64,000 bases of DNA, from contig OX422213.1 in NCBI GenBank assembly GCA_949130495.1, positions 205,337,660 through 205,401,659 on the forward strand, read 5' to 3'. Shown here in pieces: positions 10,501 through 23,107 of the stretch; the first letter of the stretch is position 1, and each line of letters begins with the position of its first letter. This stretch comes from Sambucus nigra. Taxonomy: Eukaryota > Streptophyta > Magnoliopsida > Dipsacales > Adoxaceae. The notes under the pieces were generated by a model, which saw only the letters and a program-made list of their open reading frames with translations, was not told where the DNA came from and did no database searches. The position numbers were made by a program, and so were the translations under genes.

Positions 10501-11619
10501 CCCCTATCCTAATCTCATGTATTTAGCTACTAGGATCGTGATTAATAACAACAGTTTCATCTCCATTAACTTGAATGCAGTTATGTTGTTTGTTATTAAC
10601 CATATTTAGATCAGTTAAGAATTATTCATTTGCAAAGTCATCATCATCATCAAGAGTTTTATTATAATCAAGACAATTAATGTAAGACACAACAAGATAC
10701 TCAAAAAATCTGTATTTATTTAATTGATAGGAAAAACAACATTGAGAACCTCATCATAAGAGGTCTCGATTACATCAGAGTGAGAGGAAACAACTAAAGG
10801 AGAAAGGGGATAAACATCAGGGTTAGGTTGAATATCAGTAGGTGGGACAGGTGCAGCATGCCAGTTGAGAAGAGGTGCATCAACATCTTTGATAAGGTAG
10901 GATGGATTGGATGATGTAGTCCCTGAGTGGATCATGCAGAGTACCAGCCCCAGTATCTGTAAGTTGAAAGAGTCCTTAGAGTCGCTGTCCTTAGAATCCC
11001 TGGTATCATCTATGGTCTCCTCAGTGAGTTGTTGAACACAGTGCTGAGAACTTTTGGCCCATAGGTAGCTGACTTGAAAAAAGATCTACATTCCTGGTTT
11101 CATGTTCTTATCTAAAGGTTCAGGGAAGCCGCGGAAGGGGAAATCCTCACCCTCTCTGATTAATCTTCCATTTAGTTAATCTCCCGGGATAGTTCTAGCG
11201 CATTCTAACTTTCTCTTTAGTCGAGGCTGACGGATCAATCTGAGTTCTTCTTCTGATGGTTGATAGCCCAAGCCACAGGGAGGAAAGGCCTCCTTCACCA
11301 CAATAGGTTCAGTTATCCCTTATTGTCTTTTCCTTAGCCCCAGTCCGGCCATGAAGTGCATGTTCTTGAACATTTGGATTACATTAATATTTCCATGGGG
11401 ATCATATTCTGAACAAACTCTATCTTTGAAGTCATCCCCTGCTGAGAGTAGGAGTGGTTCGACTTGAAAGCCTGATAGCAGCATATCGTTTACCCTGTGT
11501 TGTATCTCAAGTACCGGATTACTGGTGCTTGCATTCTCGGTGTTGTCACTGTCTCCCAAGATGGTGATGACTTGTCCGTTGGCAAAGAATTCTAATTTCT
11601 GATGAAGGGAAGAAGACAC
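10501..11619 (-). pseudogene. Gypsy protease-RT linker with G-patch-like segment; truncated 5' end
   Basis: Minus strand. 11619-11320 is an open frame ending in MFKNMHFMAGLGLRKRQ, which resembles the G-patch-like GLG segment found between protease and RT in Ogre/Tat-type elements. The rest (11300-10500) is acidic linker with many stops. No gag, protease active site, PBS or 5' LTR is found to the right. Composition changes sharply to AT-rich at about 11620, so the element is 5'-truncated there. Confidence 0.6.
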
Positions 11620-14600
11620 CCCTTTGATGCATATTTTATGAGAAATTAGGGTTTTACTTTAAAATTTTATTAAATTATAGATTTGCACTCCGTGTTTTGA
11701 TGCTCGATTAGGATAGTGTTATTTTAAGTAATATTTGCCTCCTATGATAGTTGTTTGTGCGTTAGTTTATTTTGTTGTTTGAACAAAGAGAACTAAATCT
11801 ATTGATTTTTGTTTATGTTTTAAGGTGTACGTTAGATTCATGTTTGATTTAATGACTGAATTGGACTTATGAACTGATGTAATTGATGAATCGTGATTTA
11901 TATGTTATTTTTTTATTATTTATTACATTAGTTAAATACTGTTATGTATTAATTTGAAGGCATAAAAGAAATATCTATTAGCTTTCTGATAAAATTTTGT
12001 ATTTCATCATAAAGTCATATAGCAATTTTCTTTGATTTTTTCCATTTGGGTTATACCATATTTTGAATTTCAACATGATGTTTTATTTGCAAAAACAAAT
12101 TTGTTTTGTCATTTATTACATTAGTTAACTATTGGTATTCATTAAATTTAAGGCATGAAAAAAATATGTATTAGCTATATGTGTAGTTGAATTGCCAAAA
12201 TAATACCTCCTTAAATAAATATGTATAAATAATTTTACAAGAATAAAGATCTTATGAAGATTTTAAATTGCAAAAATATATTATTTTCCATTCTTCGCAC
12301 GTTATCCAACTATTTCAAAACTTCGCATATTGAAATACGAATTTTTATTCATGTTGGATCGATTACTCTAATTAGATTGCTACAAAGGTAAAAATAAAGA
12401 ATATATGAAAAACAATTTCAACCGTCTCCTTATTCCCATATGTTCATATACATGAAGAGACATTGCTTTCATTTATATCATAATAAACTGAGTCTAACTT
12501 ATTTTTACAATTTTTATAAATTATTTAGGATAACCATGTTTTTCACCAAACGTGAACATCTTTTGAATTGCAAAAATCGTAGGTCATAAAATAAATATGT
12601 ATAAGTAAGTTCATAAGAATAAAGCTGTTATGAAAACTTTGAATTGCCAAAATATACTAATTTTCATTATTTATATTAGTTTTACAACTATTTCAAGAAT
12701 CTATGTATATGAAAATATGCATGCCTATTCACGTTGGATCAATTCCTCTAATTATATTGATAGGAAGACAACAATAAACAATATACTAAAATCCATATAC
12801 CACTGTTTCGTTCTTCCCCTATGTTCATATACATGAAGCATCCGTGCTTTCATTTATATCATAATCATATTGGTCTAACTCATTTTTCCCATTTTTAAAT
12901 CGATTCCTCTAATTATATTGATAGGAAGTAAACAATAAACAATATACTAAAATCCATATACCTCTGTTTCGTTCTTCTCCTATGGCCATATACATGAACC
13001 ACCTGTGCTTTCATTTATATCATAATCATATTACTCTAACTTATTTTTCCCATTTTTAAAAATTATTTGGCATAACCATGGTTCGATCCAAACGTGAACA
13101 TATTTTGAAGTCTGACTTAATGTTCTCAAGGAGAGAAAGTATTGACATCGAAAACCCAACTCCTAAGGAGAAAAGATGTTTATCATGTTGACATTTACGT
13201 GATTTTGAGTCAGCCATCTCTCGATCAAAGAACAAGCCAAAAAAATCGCGGCTTGATATATTTTGTTTTATCCTTAACGCCTTAAAGAGTAATCCATTGA
13301 TTCAAACTTACACTAAAGAAGGAAATTTCGCCAACTATTAAAAATTGAGAAGGCAAAATTAGTTATAATCCATTCTATAATCAACAATCTTCATACCTCA
13401 ACTGATGTAACTATTGAAGTACAACGTCCTGCTCGCCCAACTTTTATCAATCTGAATCCCACTTCTAAGAATGAAAGCAACGGATTGCACATTATTGTCT
13501 CTGATGCTGAAGAATCATTAATGGACCCATCCCACTTGGATCATTCCTTAAGTCATCTACAAAATTTTGACTACAATACTATGATCAACCATTTGCCAGT
13601 CCAACCTTTTATCCTTTATACGAAGAGGATCGTTCCGAGGAATGAAAATCTTCTTCTAAAGCTTTATAGATCTCAACTTTCAATCCATTGATTCGCCTTA
13701 CAAATAAATGTATGTTTTACTTTTTTTATACATTTGTGTATGTTTTCCAGTTATTAAAAAATTTCATCAATAAAAATGTTTCCCGTCAAGAACAATGTCG
13801 TACTGCTGCTATGTTTTTATGCAATACACGTTTTATTAATAAAAAAAATGATGGTTTTATCATATATTTTTGTATTGTAGTATTAATATAATATGTAAGA
13901 AATATATCTTCCATTTAATTCATGTGAGTGTATACATTAGCGATGTGAATATTTTATTATTTACCCGTATATACGACATTTATATGTTATTAGTGAAGAA
14001 AAAATAAAATATATTTATATTGCAAAAAGATTTATTGTTTAATCAGTTTCATTTTCTTAATGCTGTTAAATTTATCTACATTTTATGTGTAGATGGATTA
14101 CAAAGAAAGATGTAGACTAGCTAGAGTGCATAGGAGACTCCTGCATTATTCACCATTTTGTCGACCATTAACCAGTCCCGTAAATCCTTCTTCCTCAACC
14201 TCAGCCCATTTCTTTACTACTATTCCCTCCACATAATCACGTATTTTATTAAACGTTAGTGGATCCACAACGAAGAGGACACATATACATTCCATTTCTT
14301 CAAGATCAAATATTAATGTTGATGGTTGTATTACAACCACCACTTCAATAGAGAATTATCAACCTTATGCTAGGACAATATTGTGGATACACATTAGAGT
14401 GGGAAACACGTGTCATGGCACCACTAACTTCCTCAATGGCCATAATCAAGCGACCTGTGATAAATAAAAAAAAAACATTTGCCTAGTATGATTTCAAATA
14501 TATAGATTTAATATTACACACTTAAACAAAGCATAGATGACTTAAATAAAATATATATTTACATATTAAACAATTTTCTTCATTATAACAAGTAATCATA

Positions 14601-14889
14601 AAAGATCTAACTCGAGCGCCCAGTGTAAAAGTGTCCCATCAACCGCATGCAACAATAGTAAGAAAATATACATTAATAAATTTTTAAACAATCTGTTGAT
14701 ATTTATGTAATAAAAAATTATCTGCGTTACAACAGGTCATCAAACATGATGTAGCTCTAATGCCTATCGTAAGACTCGCCCATTAATTGCATGCAATAAT
14801 AGTAAGACGATATAAATCACTAAATCATTAAATTAGAGTACTGCCAACTTTTAAACAATTTATGTGATTCATTCCTTTGAATAAGACAT
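11620..14889. other. AT-rich unassigned region with local duplications
   Basis: No convincing gene. A block around ATCGATTCCTCTAATTATATTG recurs near 12357, 12737 and 12899 (offsets about 380 and 162 bp), with a shared CATGAAGMR...CATTTATATCATAAT segment, so 12220-13090 is a partial tandem triplication. A second duplication lies at about 14590-14660 and 14750-14820 (GCATGCAAYAATAGTAAGA). Short open stretches at 13485-13691 and 14146-14343 match nothing I know. The region precedes the Helitron Rep remnant and may be its 5' part. Confidence 0.5.
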
Positions 14890-17300
14890 TATAGGTACCA
14901 ACTTCGTTACATCGATGCTTGGACGTCCTTCAAAGCAATGTAGCTTCTGTTCCACTATTATGTTGTGCAAATAATGTATTAGAAAAAATAAGCAAAGAAA
15001 ATTTCCTAAATTATCCCTATGCTGTCGGGAAGGGAAAATTAAACTGCCACTGACCAATAATCTGCTAATGTTCCTTATTGATTTTCTATCATATAATGGA
15101 GATGTGGGCTCAACAAAATTCAAAACTAATATCCATGCATACGACTCTATGTTTGGTTTCACTCCCATAGAAGGTAAAGAATAAAATAGTTACAATAATG
15201 GTCGTGGAATATATGTGTATCTAATTAATGGGCAAAATCATCACAAAATTGGGTCATTACTACATATTGAAGGCCAGTGACCAAAATTTGGCCAATTATA
15301 TATCTACATACTGAATCAGAAGTCTCAAATCGTATATCAGCTATATGATCATCAAACAGTCTAGATAACATAGACTCGGTCATTGTGGATGGACTTATAA
15401 AAATGTTTGATGAAAGCAACGAACTAGCAAAAGTTTTTAGAATGGCCTGTGATCATTTTAAAGATTCTGATTTTACGAACATTCGACTCTAGTTGCTGGG
15501 TATGCACCCGCCCCCCATTTACAATTTGACACAAGCCTCTGAGGTTGCTGGATTGATAGTTAGGGAACTTTCATATACTAATTATATGAGTGACATTATC
15601 ATTGATCATAAGTCTATCAGATTGCAACGTATAAGTGAGTTATATCCCTCCTTTATGGCTATGCAATATTCAATTCTTTTTCCATACAGGGAAGATGGAT
15701 ATCACACCGACATTAGATATGCAAATAATACTGGTCATTGTAATACAAAGAGGGAATGCCTAACTATACGAGAATTTTACTCCTACAAGCTACAACAATG
15801 ATAAAATGAATCAAATTCGTTACACCTCTCTGGCCGTTTATTTCAAAAATACATTATTGATGCATATAGGAAGATATGTTGTGATGGATACGCCAAAATC
15901 AACCTCATTTGCATTCTGAGATTTACAAAGATCTGAAGGTTGCACTCTTAAGAGGGGACACAACGCCTGCATCCATTGGTAAATGCATTATTCTCCCCTC
16001 TACTTTCACAGGTGGCCCAAGGTACATGGCTAAAAGCTTCCATGATGCTATAACAATTTGTAGATGGTTTGAAAACCTAGACTTATTCATCATTTTCACA
16101 GAAAACCCTAAATGGTCTGAAATTAGCCATTTTTTATCACTAATTCCTAGACAACAACATGATGAATGACCTGATATTACTGCGAGATGTTTTAAAATAA
16201 ATCTTGATCATTTCATGAAAGATTTAAAAGAAGGAAAATGATTTGGCAATATTTTAGCATGTAAGTACATTTTTATTCTAATTTCTTCCTTGACCAATTA
16301 TAACATAATATAACTTCATTTATGTTTTTTATTCTAAATGATATTTACACAATTGAGTTCTAAAAAAAGTGGATTGCCACATGCTCATATCATATTATTC
16401 CTACACCATGACAACAAACCTTGAACATTGACACAAATTGATTCGATTATATTAGTTGAATTACCAAAAGAGGAAGACGATCCTACTGGCTTTAAATTTA
16501 TGTCACAATTTATGGTACACGGTCCCTATGGTGAAGCAAATTGTAACTCCCCATGTGTGTTCAAAGGAATTTGTTCAAATAAAATTCCTAAGCCATTTGC
16601 ACATGAGATCACTCTAGATGAAAAGGGTTTCCCTATTTATCGAATAAGAGATGATGGTGTTGTTGTGGAGAAAAATGGCATTAAAATCAATAATTGATTT
16701 TGTGTACCTCATAACAAGGACTTAATCATTACCTACGACACATATATAAATGTGAATCTATGTACTAAGTTTGGAGCTATTAAGTATTTCTTTCAGTATG
16801 TAAACAAGGGTGCTGACAAAGCAAAGGTTATATTGTAGGAAAATCTTTCCAGAAATGAGAAGACAAGGAAGGATGATGTTATACCTATTGATGAGATTAC
16901 ATCATTTATTGACTGTAGGTACGTATCTACCTATGAGTCTGCGTGGAGGATATTTAATTTTGATATTCAACTCCGTAGCGTAGCAGTCGAGAGATTAACA
17001 TTCCACTTACCAGATGCGCATTATTTAATATTTAGGGATTCAGAAAGATTGGACAATGTTGTCAACATAATCGATGTAAAGAAAACAATGTTCACTAAAT
17101 GGATGAGGATGAATTCGAAAAATTCGGATAACCGTGAACTTACATATGAGGAATTCCCAACTAGATGGGTATGGCAATCAAAGTACAAAGAGTGTAAAAG
17201 AAGAAAAAGGCAAGATTGCATAGGTAGGATCGTGTACTCACATCCAGCATTCGGAGAGAGATTTTACTTGCAAACGCTACTTAACATTATGTGAGGACCT
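14890..17300 (+). pseudogene. Helitron Rep (Helitron_like_N) remnant
   Basis: Plus strand, several frames. In order: a Cys-pair segment with CCREGKIKLP (14930-15180), INGQNHHKIGS (about 15220), RISELYPSFMAMQ and EFYSYKLQQ (15600-15800), FTGGPRYMAKSFHDA and the LDLFIIFTENPKW block (15990-16140), then GLPHAHIILF near 16372-16400 with the HUH metal-binding motif HAH. HGPYGE, IKYFFQYVNKG and CRYVSTYESAW follow to about 17000. All are landmarks of plant Helitron Rep, the rolling-circle endonuclease. Several stops and at least three frameshifts (one in the A-run just before HUH) show it is dead. An AT-rich intron-like gap lies at about 16260-16340. Confidence 0.88.
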
Positions 17301-17319
17301 TATAATTAGGAGGAAATCA

Positions 17320-18483
17320 GAATAGAAAATGGTTTGATGTATCCGACCGCCAAGATCGTGTGTTATGCATTAGGCCTACTAGATGAAGACAAAGAATCAA
17401 ACGATGCACTGTCCCATGCTTTGAATTGTTCATCGGGTAATCAGCTTCAGGAATTATTTGTTACGATGCTCCTTTTTTACGAGGTTACTGACCCATTAGA
17501 TCTCTGGGAACAAAATTGATGTTTTCTTTCGAAAGATATATATGCAGTGGAAAAAACTTCAATTTCCAGAGTTTCTCTTAACTGACTCTTAGCTCCAAAA
17601 TTACGCATTTTACGAAATTTAAAAAATCATGCATCTTAACAATATAAGTTCAAAAGATATGAGAAATCATGCATCGACTTCCCAATGATTCTTTAATAAG
17701 GGATATGGGAAACTGCTTGATTCGTGAGGAGACATCGTACAATATTATTAAAAGGGATTCCAATCATGAAAAAACTACATATAGGATTAAACCAAGAGTA
17801 ATTACTGGTAGATAACAATGTCATTGATTCAATTAATTAGCAAAAGGGAGGATTTATTTCGTTTATGGGGCAGGAGGAACTGTAAAGACTTATTTATACA
17901 AGACTATTATTACACGATAAAAATTCGAAGGTAAGATTGCTCTTGCACTAGCATCCTCTGGGATCGCGACATTATTACTACTGGGTGGAATAATAGCTCA
18001 TTTGCATTTTGTAATTCCGATTGACATATTTGAATCATCAACATGTGACATATGACAAGGCACCAACTTCTCTGAACTCATCCGTAAATGCTCACTAATT
18101 ATTTGGGTTGAAGCTCATATAGATCATCGTCATACATTTGAAGTCGTTGATAGAACATTATGAGATATCCTTCGCTTTAACGATCCAAAATCAAAAGATA
18201 AACTTTTTAGCGACAAAACAGAGCTTTTATTGGGAGATTTTAGACAAACATTACTAGTTATCCAAAGAGGAATGAGACATGACATCATTAAAGCTTCACT
18301 AAACATGTCACCAATTTGGAAAATGTGTAAAGTCTTCGTACTGAAATAAAATATGAGAATAAAAGACACATCTGAATTTTCAGATTGGGTTCTTGGGATA
18401 AGAGAAGGGAGATAGGCTCAGATTCTTTTAATAACGAATTGGATAAGACATGGATTAAAATTCCCAATGATCTGCAACTTTAA
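17320..18483 (+). pseudogene. Helitron PIF1-like helicase remnant, truncated
   Basis: Continues the Rep on the plus strand. It begins with CYALGLLDEDKE and LFVTMLLFYEVTDPLDLWE (17340-17515). A Walker A box YGAGGTVKT lies at 17862-17888 with the lysine kept but a Gly changed to Val. A Walker B remnant IIWVEAH follows (DEA changed to VEA), then LLGDFRQTLLVI at 18230-18260 and NMRIKDTSEFSDWVLGI to about 18400. The helicase C-terminal motifs are absent because minus-strand copia sequence starts at 18485. Numerous stops are present. Confidence 0.82.
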
Positions 18484-18484
18484 C

Positions 18485-19700
18485 CTACCAATAATCAAAT
18501 CCCAAAAGACAAGGTCCACTAACATATTTGATAATACGTTTAATGGAAAGTAAAGGGGATTCTTTTGAGATGGCTTGATAGCGGGCACAGACTCCTACAC
18601 TAAAGAAAATATCCGAATGACTAAGGGTTAGGTAGATAAGACTACCTATCATACTCCTAAAGAGAGTGTGCTCTACATCCTTTCCTTCGGTATCCTTACT
18701 TAGCTTAACCAATGAACTCATTGGAGTATGAGCCTTTTTAGCGGATTCTAGATTAAATTTCTTCACAACATCTTTAGCATACTTAGTTTGGGGCAAAAAT
18801 ATCCCACTATCGAGTTGACGCACTTGAAGACCTAAGAAGAAAGTAAGCTCACCGACCATACTCATCTCAAATTCATCTTGCATTTATTTTAAAAAGAGTT
18901 GAGTATGCTTATCACATGTAGATCCAAAAACTATGTCATCGACATACACTTGGGTAACTAATATCGCATTCTCATCTCAAAGAACAAATAATGTCATATC
19001 TACTCCCCTTCTAAAAAAGCCGCGAGAAAGGAAATAAGAGGTGAGGCTCTTATACCAAGCACGGGGTGCTTGTTTCAAACCATATAAGGCTTTCTTCAAG
19101 AAGAAGACATGGCTAGGATACTTAGGGTCCTCAAACCCTTTAGGTTGTTCAACATAGACTTCTTATTAAAGGATGCCATTTAAAAATGCACTTTTGACAT
19201 CCATTTGATATAATTTGAATTTAAGATGACATGTTATCACTAGTAGAAGGTGAACTGATTCTAACCTAGCAAACGGAGCAAAAGTCTCATCAAAGTCAAC
19301 ACCTTCTATTTGGGTGTATCCTTGGGCAACTAACCTAGCTTTGTTACGAACAATGACACCATTTTCATCCATTTTATTTTTAAAAATCCATTTGGTACCA
19401 ATGATGTTAGTATTAGTAGGCCTAGGGACTAATTCCCAAACATCATTTTTCTTAAATTGAAACGACTCTTCTTGCATGGAATTAATCCAATGTTCATCTT
19501 TTAATGCTTCTTTAAAAAATTTAGGTTCAATTTTAGAGGTATAACACAAATAAGTAACCTCATTTTCTAGTTGCGCCCTAGTTTTGACACCTAATTCAGG
19601 ATTTCCTATAATTTTGGAGGTTTCATGACTTTTACGAACCCATGGAGATGGATCCTTTGTTTCAATTGTGGGGTCCACTGAGCCATTATGCAACTCTATG
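18485..19700 (-). pseudogene. pol: Ty1/copia reverse transcriptase and partial RNase H
   Basis: Minus strand. 19693-19166 is an open frame with IGTKWIFKNKMDENG, RNKARLVAQGYTQIEGVDF and YQMDVKSAFLNG, all classic copia RT. After a stop, [11 protein letters not shown] and the active-site box YVDDIVFGS follow near 18940. 18883-18485 carries GELTFFLGLQV and an ISKES..LSIKRIIKYV stretch and then stops. The RNase H end and the 3' LTR are missing, so the element is 3'-truncated at the junction with the Helitron helicase. Confidence 0.92.
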
Positions 19701-20720
19701 TTTTCAATATCGGTGCATCACACTCATAAGGGGAATCTTCCTCATCGTCAACATAAGTAGCCTACGCATCATCTTTTATGACTACATTTATTGATTCCAT
19801 AACTTTAGAACTCACAAAGTTCTAAACTCTAAAAGCTCAACTATTTTGAGAATAACCTAGGAAAATACCTTCATCACTCCTCGAGTCAAATTTACCTAGA
19901 AGCTCTCTATCCCTAAGGATGTAATAAGGACTCCCAAAGACTCGAAAATATGCTAAATTTGGTTTCTTTCCAGTCCACAACTAATATAGAGTTTTTTTAA
20001 TATTAGGACGCAAGTATACCCTATTCATGGTATGTCAAGCGGTGCTAACCACCTCTGCCCAAAACCTACGAGACACTTTCCTACCAAGGAGCATCGATCT
20101 AGCCATTTCTTAGATCGTTCGATTCTTTCTCTCAACAATACCGTTTGGTTGTGGTGTTCAAATGACTGAGAATTCGTGCTTAGTACCAACTTCATCACAA
20201 AAAGCATTCACACTGGATTCCTTAAATTTAGTTCCATTATCACTTCTAAAGAGGTTTATGGTAACACCATGTTGATTTTGAATGACTCGACATTTAACCA
20301 TTAGAAATTCAACAGTATCTAACTTTTCTCTCAGAAATCCTACTACAGAGTATCTAGAAAAATCATCTACCATGACTAAGATATATCTCTTTCCTCCTAT
20401 ACTCTCGGTACAAGTGGGATCCATAAGGTCCATGTGAATCAATTCTAAGACATGAGAGGTGGTTATAGAGTTCAACTTTCTATGTGGTCTCTTGATTTTT
20501 TTTTCCTAGTTAACAAGGTCTGCAAATTGAGGAGGTTGGTTTTCCTAAGGATGGTAAGACTTGGACTAGGTCTTTCCTAACTAGACGATAGAGATCTCTA
20601 AAGTTTACATGACCTAACCATTGATGCCAAAGATCGACAGGCGAAACATTGGCACTATTGCAAACTAAGGAGGACTTTGGAACAATTCCATAACAATTAT
20701 CATTAGTCCTCAAACCTTGT
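19701..20720 (-). pseudogene. pol: Ty1/copia integrase with GAG-pre-integrase domain
   Basis: Minus strand. 20713-20510 contains LWHQWLGHVNFRDL, the zinc-binding GAG-pre-integrase HHCC region ending in ICRPC. 20475-20158 contains ELIHMDLMDP, then GGKRYILVMVDDFSR (catalytic Asp) and RSDNGTKF (catalytic Asp). The catalytic Glu motif PQPNGIVERKNRT follows in another frame near 20150-20110. The IHMDLMDP..TESIGGKRYI signature resembles Sirevirus/Maximus-type copia elements. A frameshift and several stops disrupt it. Confidence 0.9.
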
Positions 20721-21478
20721 AAAATAGCCTCGCCCGATTTAATATAAACGGTTCACTTCGATTGATTAAACTTAACATCAAGGTTGTCATCGCATAATTG
20801 GCTAATGCTTATTAAATTGGCTTTGAGTCCATCAACATAAAGGACATTTTCTAGCTTTGGAAAACCAGAAACTTCTATGGTGCCTCTTCCCATGATTCAA
20901 AACTTACTTCCATCGCCAAAGGTGACTTTACCATCTTTATAGTTTTCAAGTGTAGTAAAAAGAGATTTATCACCTGTCATGTGTCTCGAACATCCACTAT
21001 AAAAATACCCTTGGTAGGTATTTTGAGCCTTAAGTGCGACGTTAATAGCAAAAGCTTTATTGGTCTCATCTTTCTTAACCCAAGCTTGAGTTGTATTATT
21101 CCTTTTGTTGACTTTAGCCTTTTGGTTGGAATGATTTTCTTGGGCGTAGAGAACCTTAGAAACTCTTCCATTAATTCTTTGGATGTATTGACTAGATACG
21201 CAACTTGGTGTTTAAGGCTAGCTAAGGAGCTATAGTGCGTCTTAGAAGTTGTGAAGTAAGAGTTCTTCCCAAGTTTGTAACAAAATTCTCTAAGGTGACC
21301 CCGTTTGTGATAATAAGTACACACATAGGGTTGTTTCGGAGTCACTTTTGGAGTTTGCTTAGGTGGACTTCTTTTAGGTAGATAAGGTTTAGGAGGTCTT
21401 GTTTTGGTAACAAACTTAGCTACAATTTCAAATTTAGCATTGTATGACTCTCCTTCTTCATATCCTATACCATTTCTC
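20721..21478 (-). pseudogene. Ty1/copia protease and second zinc-finger region
   Basis: Minus strand. Near 20975-21010 the protease motif SGCSRHMTG is present, but the codon expected to be the catalytic Asp reads Tyr (TAT). GDKSLFTTL and the KVTFGDGSKF stretch follow. 21345-21270 contains CTYYHKRGHLREFC, a zinc-knuckle-like motif with the second Cys replaced by Tyr. Frames change at about 20980. Confidence 0.75.
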
Positions 21479-23056
21479 TTAGTAACCTTTCTCCTTATAC
21501 CCTAAAATTGGACCTAGAAATAATTTTCCCATTCTTCTTGAATTATCTTCAAGTGTGACTTTGACTTCTCGAGAGGACTCGAGATTTTTCTCAAGATTGA
21601 TAATTTTTTCTTCAAGAGTTTTTCTAATCTCCAAGGATTCATGAAGATCTTTGCTAACACAAGCTATAGAATGTATCAAATCAAAATTTTCTTTACTCAC
21701 CAAAATAAGATTCTCAGAAAGAGAAATCTGTATAGCCTCTAGTTGACTAACTAAAGCCTCCTTCTCCTTCAGGCTTTTCAACTCCTTTTCTAAAGTTGAC
21801 ACTTTAAAAGTTAACCGTTTATTAACCTTTTGAATACGTAGAGACTCAGTGTATAGTTTAGAATAGGCAGATTGCAATTCACTCTCATTCGCTTTACTCT
21901 CACTTCCTTTTTCATCACTACTGGTTGAGTGAGTGGATACAACCACATGATCATGCTTGAAATTGTCAACATTAGGATGTGACTCACTTGAATTGCTAGC
22001 ATAACTCACCATAAAAGCAGTGAAGTTGTTTCTAGAAGGAACAGAACCGTCAAAATCATCAGACTCAATTTCACTATCGCTAAGAGTAGCATTATAAATG
22101 CCTTTTTCTTTTCCTTGTCTCTTAATCTTAGTAGGGCACTCATATGCTCTATGACCTCGTCCCTTACACTCAAAGCATCTTTCTGAATCATCCTTTTTGA
22201 AGTTATCTCTTTTAAAGTTGTCATTTTTAAACTTCTTTTATTCCCGATTATTAAAACTCCTACTTGCCTTATTTTTGTTTTTCTCAAATTTAGGTTTTTC
22301 AAACTTAGAATTTTGCCTTTTAAACTTGACAAACTTTTTAAATTTTTTAGAAAATAAGGCTATATCATTAGGGTCCATGTCGAACTATTCGGATTCAAAA
22401 AATTCTTCTTTCTTAGATTTTAAGGCTACTCCCTTATCTTTTGTTTTAATTTCTTTAGGAAACATGTCTAATTCATATGTTTGGAGATCGTTTACAAGCT
22501 CTTCAAGTTTTAATGAATTCAACTTTCCTAAAGAATTAAGAACCGTGACTTTTGGGATGAAACATTTAGGAAGAGATCTAAGAATCTTCTTTACTACACG
22601 ATTTTTAGGAATTTTATCACCTAAGTTGAAACATGAATCAACAATATCGAAAATACGGGCATAGAATGCATCAAATGTGTCACTTTATTTCATAGTGATG
22701 GTTTCAAATTGAGTGGTTAAGTTTTTAAATTTAGATTCTTTAACCACACTCGTTCCTTCATGAGTGATTTGTAGAATGTTCCAAGCATCCTTAGATGGCT
22801 CACAAGTCATGATACGACAAAACTCCTCGGGAGTCACAACACTAACTAATGCATTTAAACCTTTAAAGTTAAAGTTACATAATTTCAATTCATCCTCACT
22901 CCAATTCTCTATTGGTTTTAAAATAATTTCATCATCAAGAATTATAGTAGAAGGGGACCATCCTCTTTCAACAGCAACCCAAATACGTTCATCAATAGGT
23001 TTTAAGGCAGATTTCATACGTGCTTTCCAATAAGTGTAGTTAGTTCCATCAAACAT
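21479..23056 (-). pseudogene. gag: Ty1/copia gag with zinc knuckle and coiled coil
   Basis: Minus strand, starting at 23056 with MFDGTNYTYWKARM, the conserved copia gag start. The N-terminal part runs to 22685. A zinc knuckle CFECKGRGHRAYEC (C-x2-C-x4-H-x4-C) lies at about 22130-22175. 22012-21479 is an open 177-residue segment rich in Leu/Lys/Glu heptads, probably a coiled coil. In-frame stops lie at about 22685 and 22385. Gag forms the virus-like particle in intact copies. The frame is largely preserved, with decay mostly by stops. Confidence 0.9.
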
Positions 23057-23092
23057 AACCTCTAGGATTCATCTAAATACTTATAGAGACTA

Positions 23093-23104
23093 GATCTGAT
23101 ACCA
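23093..23104 (-). other. Primer binding site (initiator Met tRNA) of copia element
   Basis: On the minus strand TGGTATCAGATC matches the tRNA-iMet primer site TGGTATCAGAGC at 11 of 12 bases. It lies 3 nt inside the end of the LTR (TTCA, AAT, TGG) and about 36 nt upstream of the gag start at 23056. Confidence 0.85.
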
Positions 23105-23107
23105 ATT

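Larger units (their letters stand above)
1..11619 (-). mobile_element. Element 1: Tat-type Ty3/gypsy retrotransposon, 5'-truncated
   Basis: On the minus strand the order is linker, RT, RNase H, second RNase H, integrase, two antisense genes, 40-bp array and 172-bp repeats. LTRs are not visible: the 5' one is lost and the 3' one lies outside the window. The dual RNase H, the G-patch-like linker, the extra antisense genes and the tandem repeats between pol and LTR are all traits reported for Tat/Ogre/Retand-type elements. I infer a single element from orientation and order, and an insertion boundary inside 1-7300 cannot be excluded. Confidence 0.65.

Noticed and set aside
22197..22664. Plus-strand 155-codon Phe/Leu-rich frame
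   Set aside because: Complement of Lys/Glu-rich copia gag and has no domain of its own.
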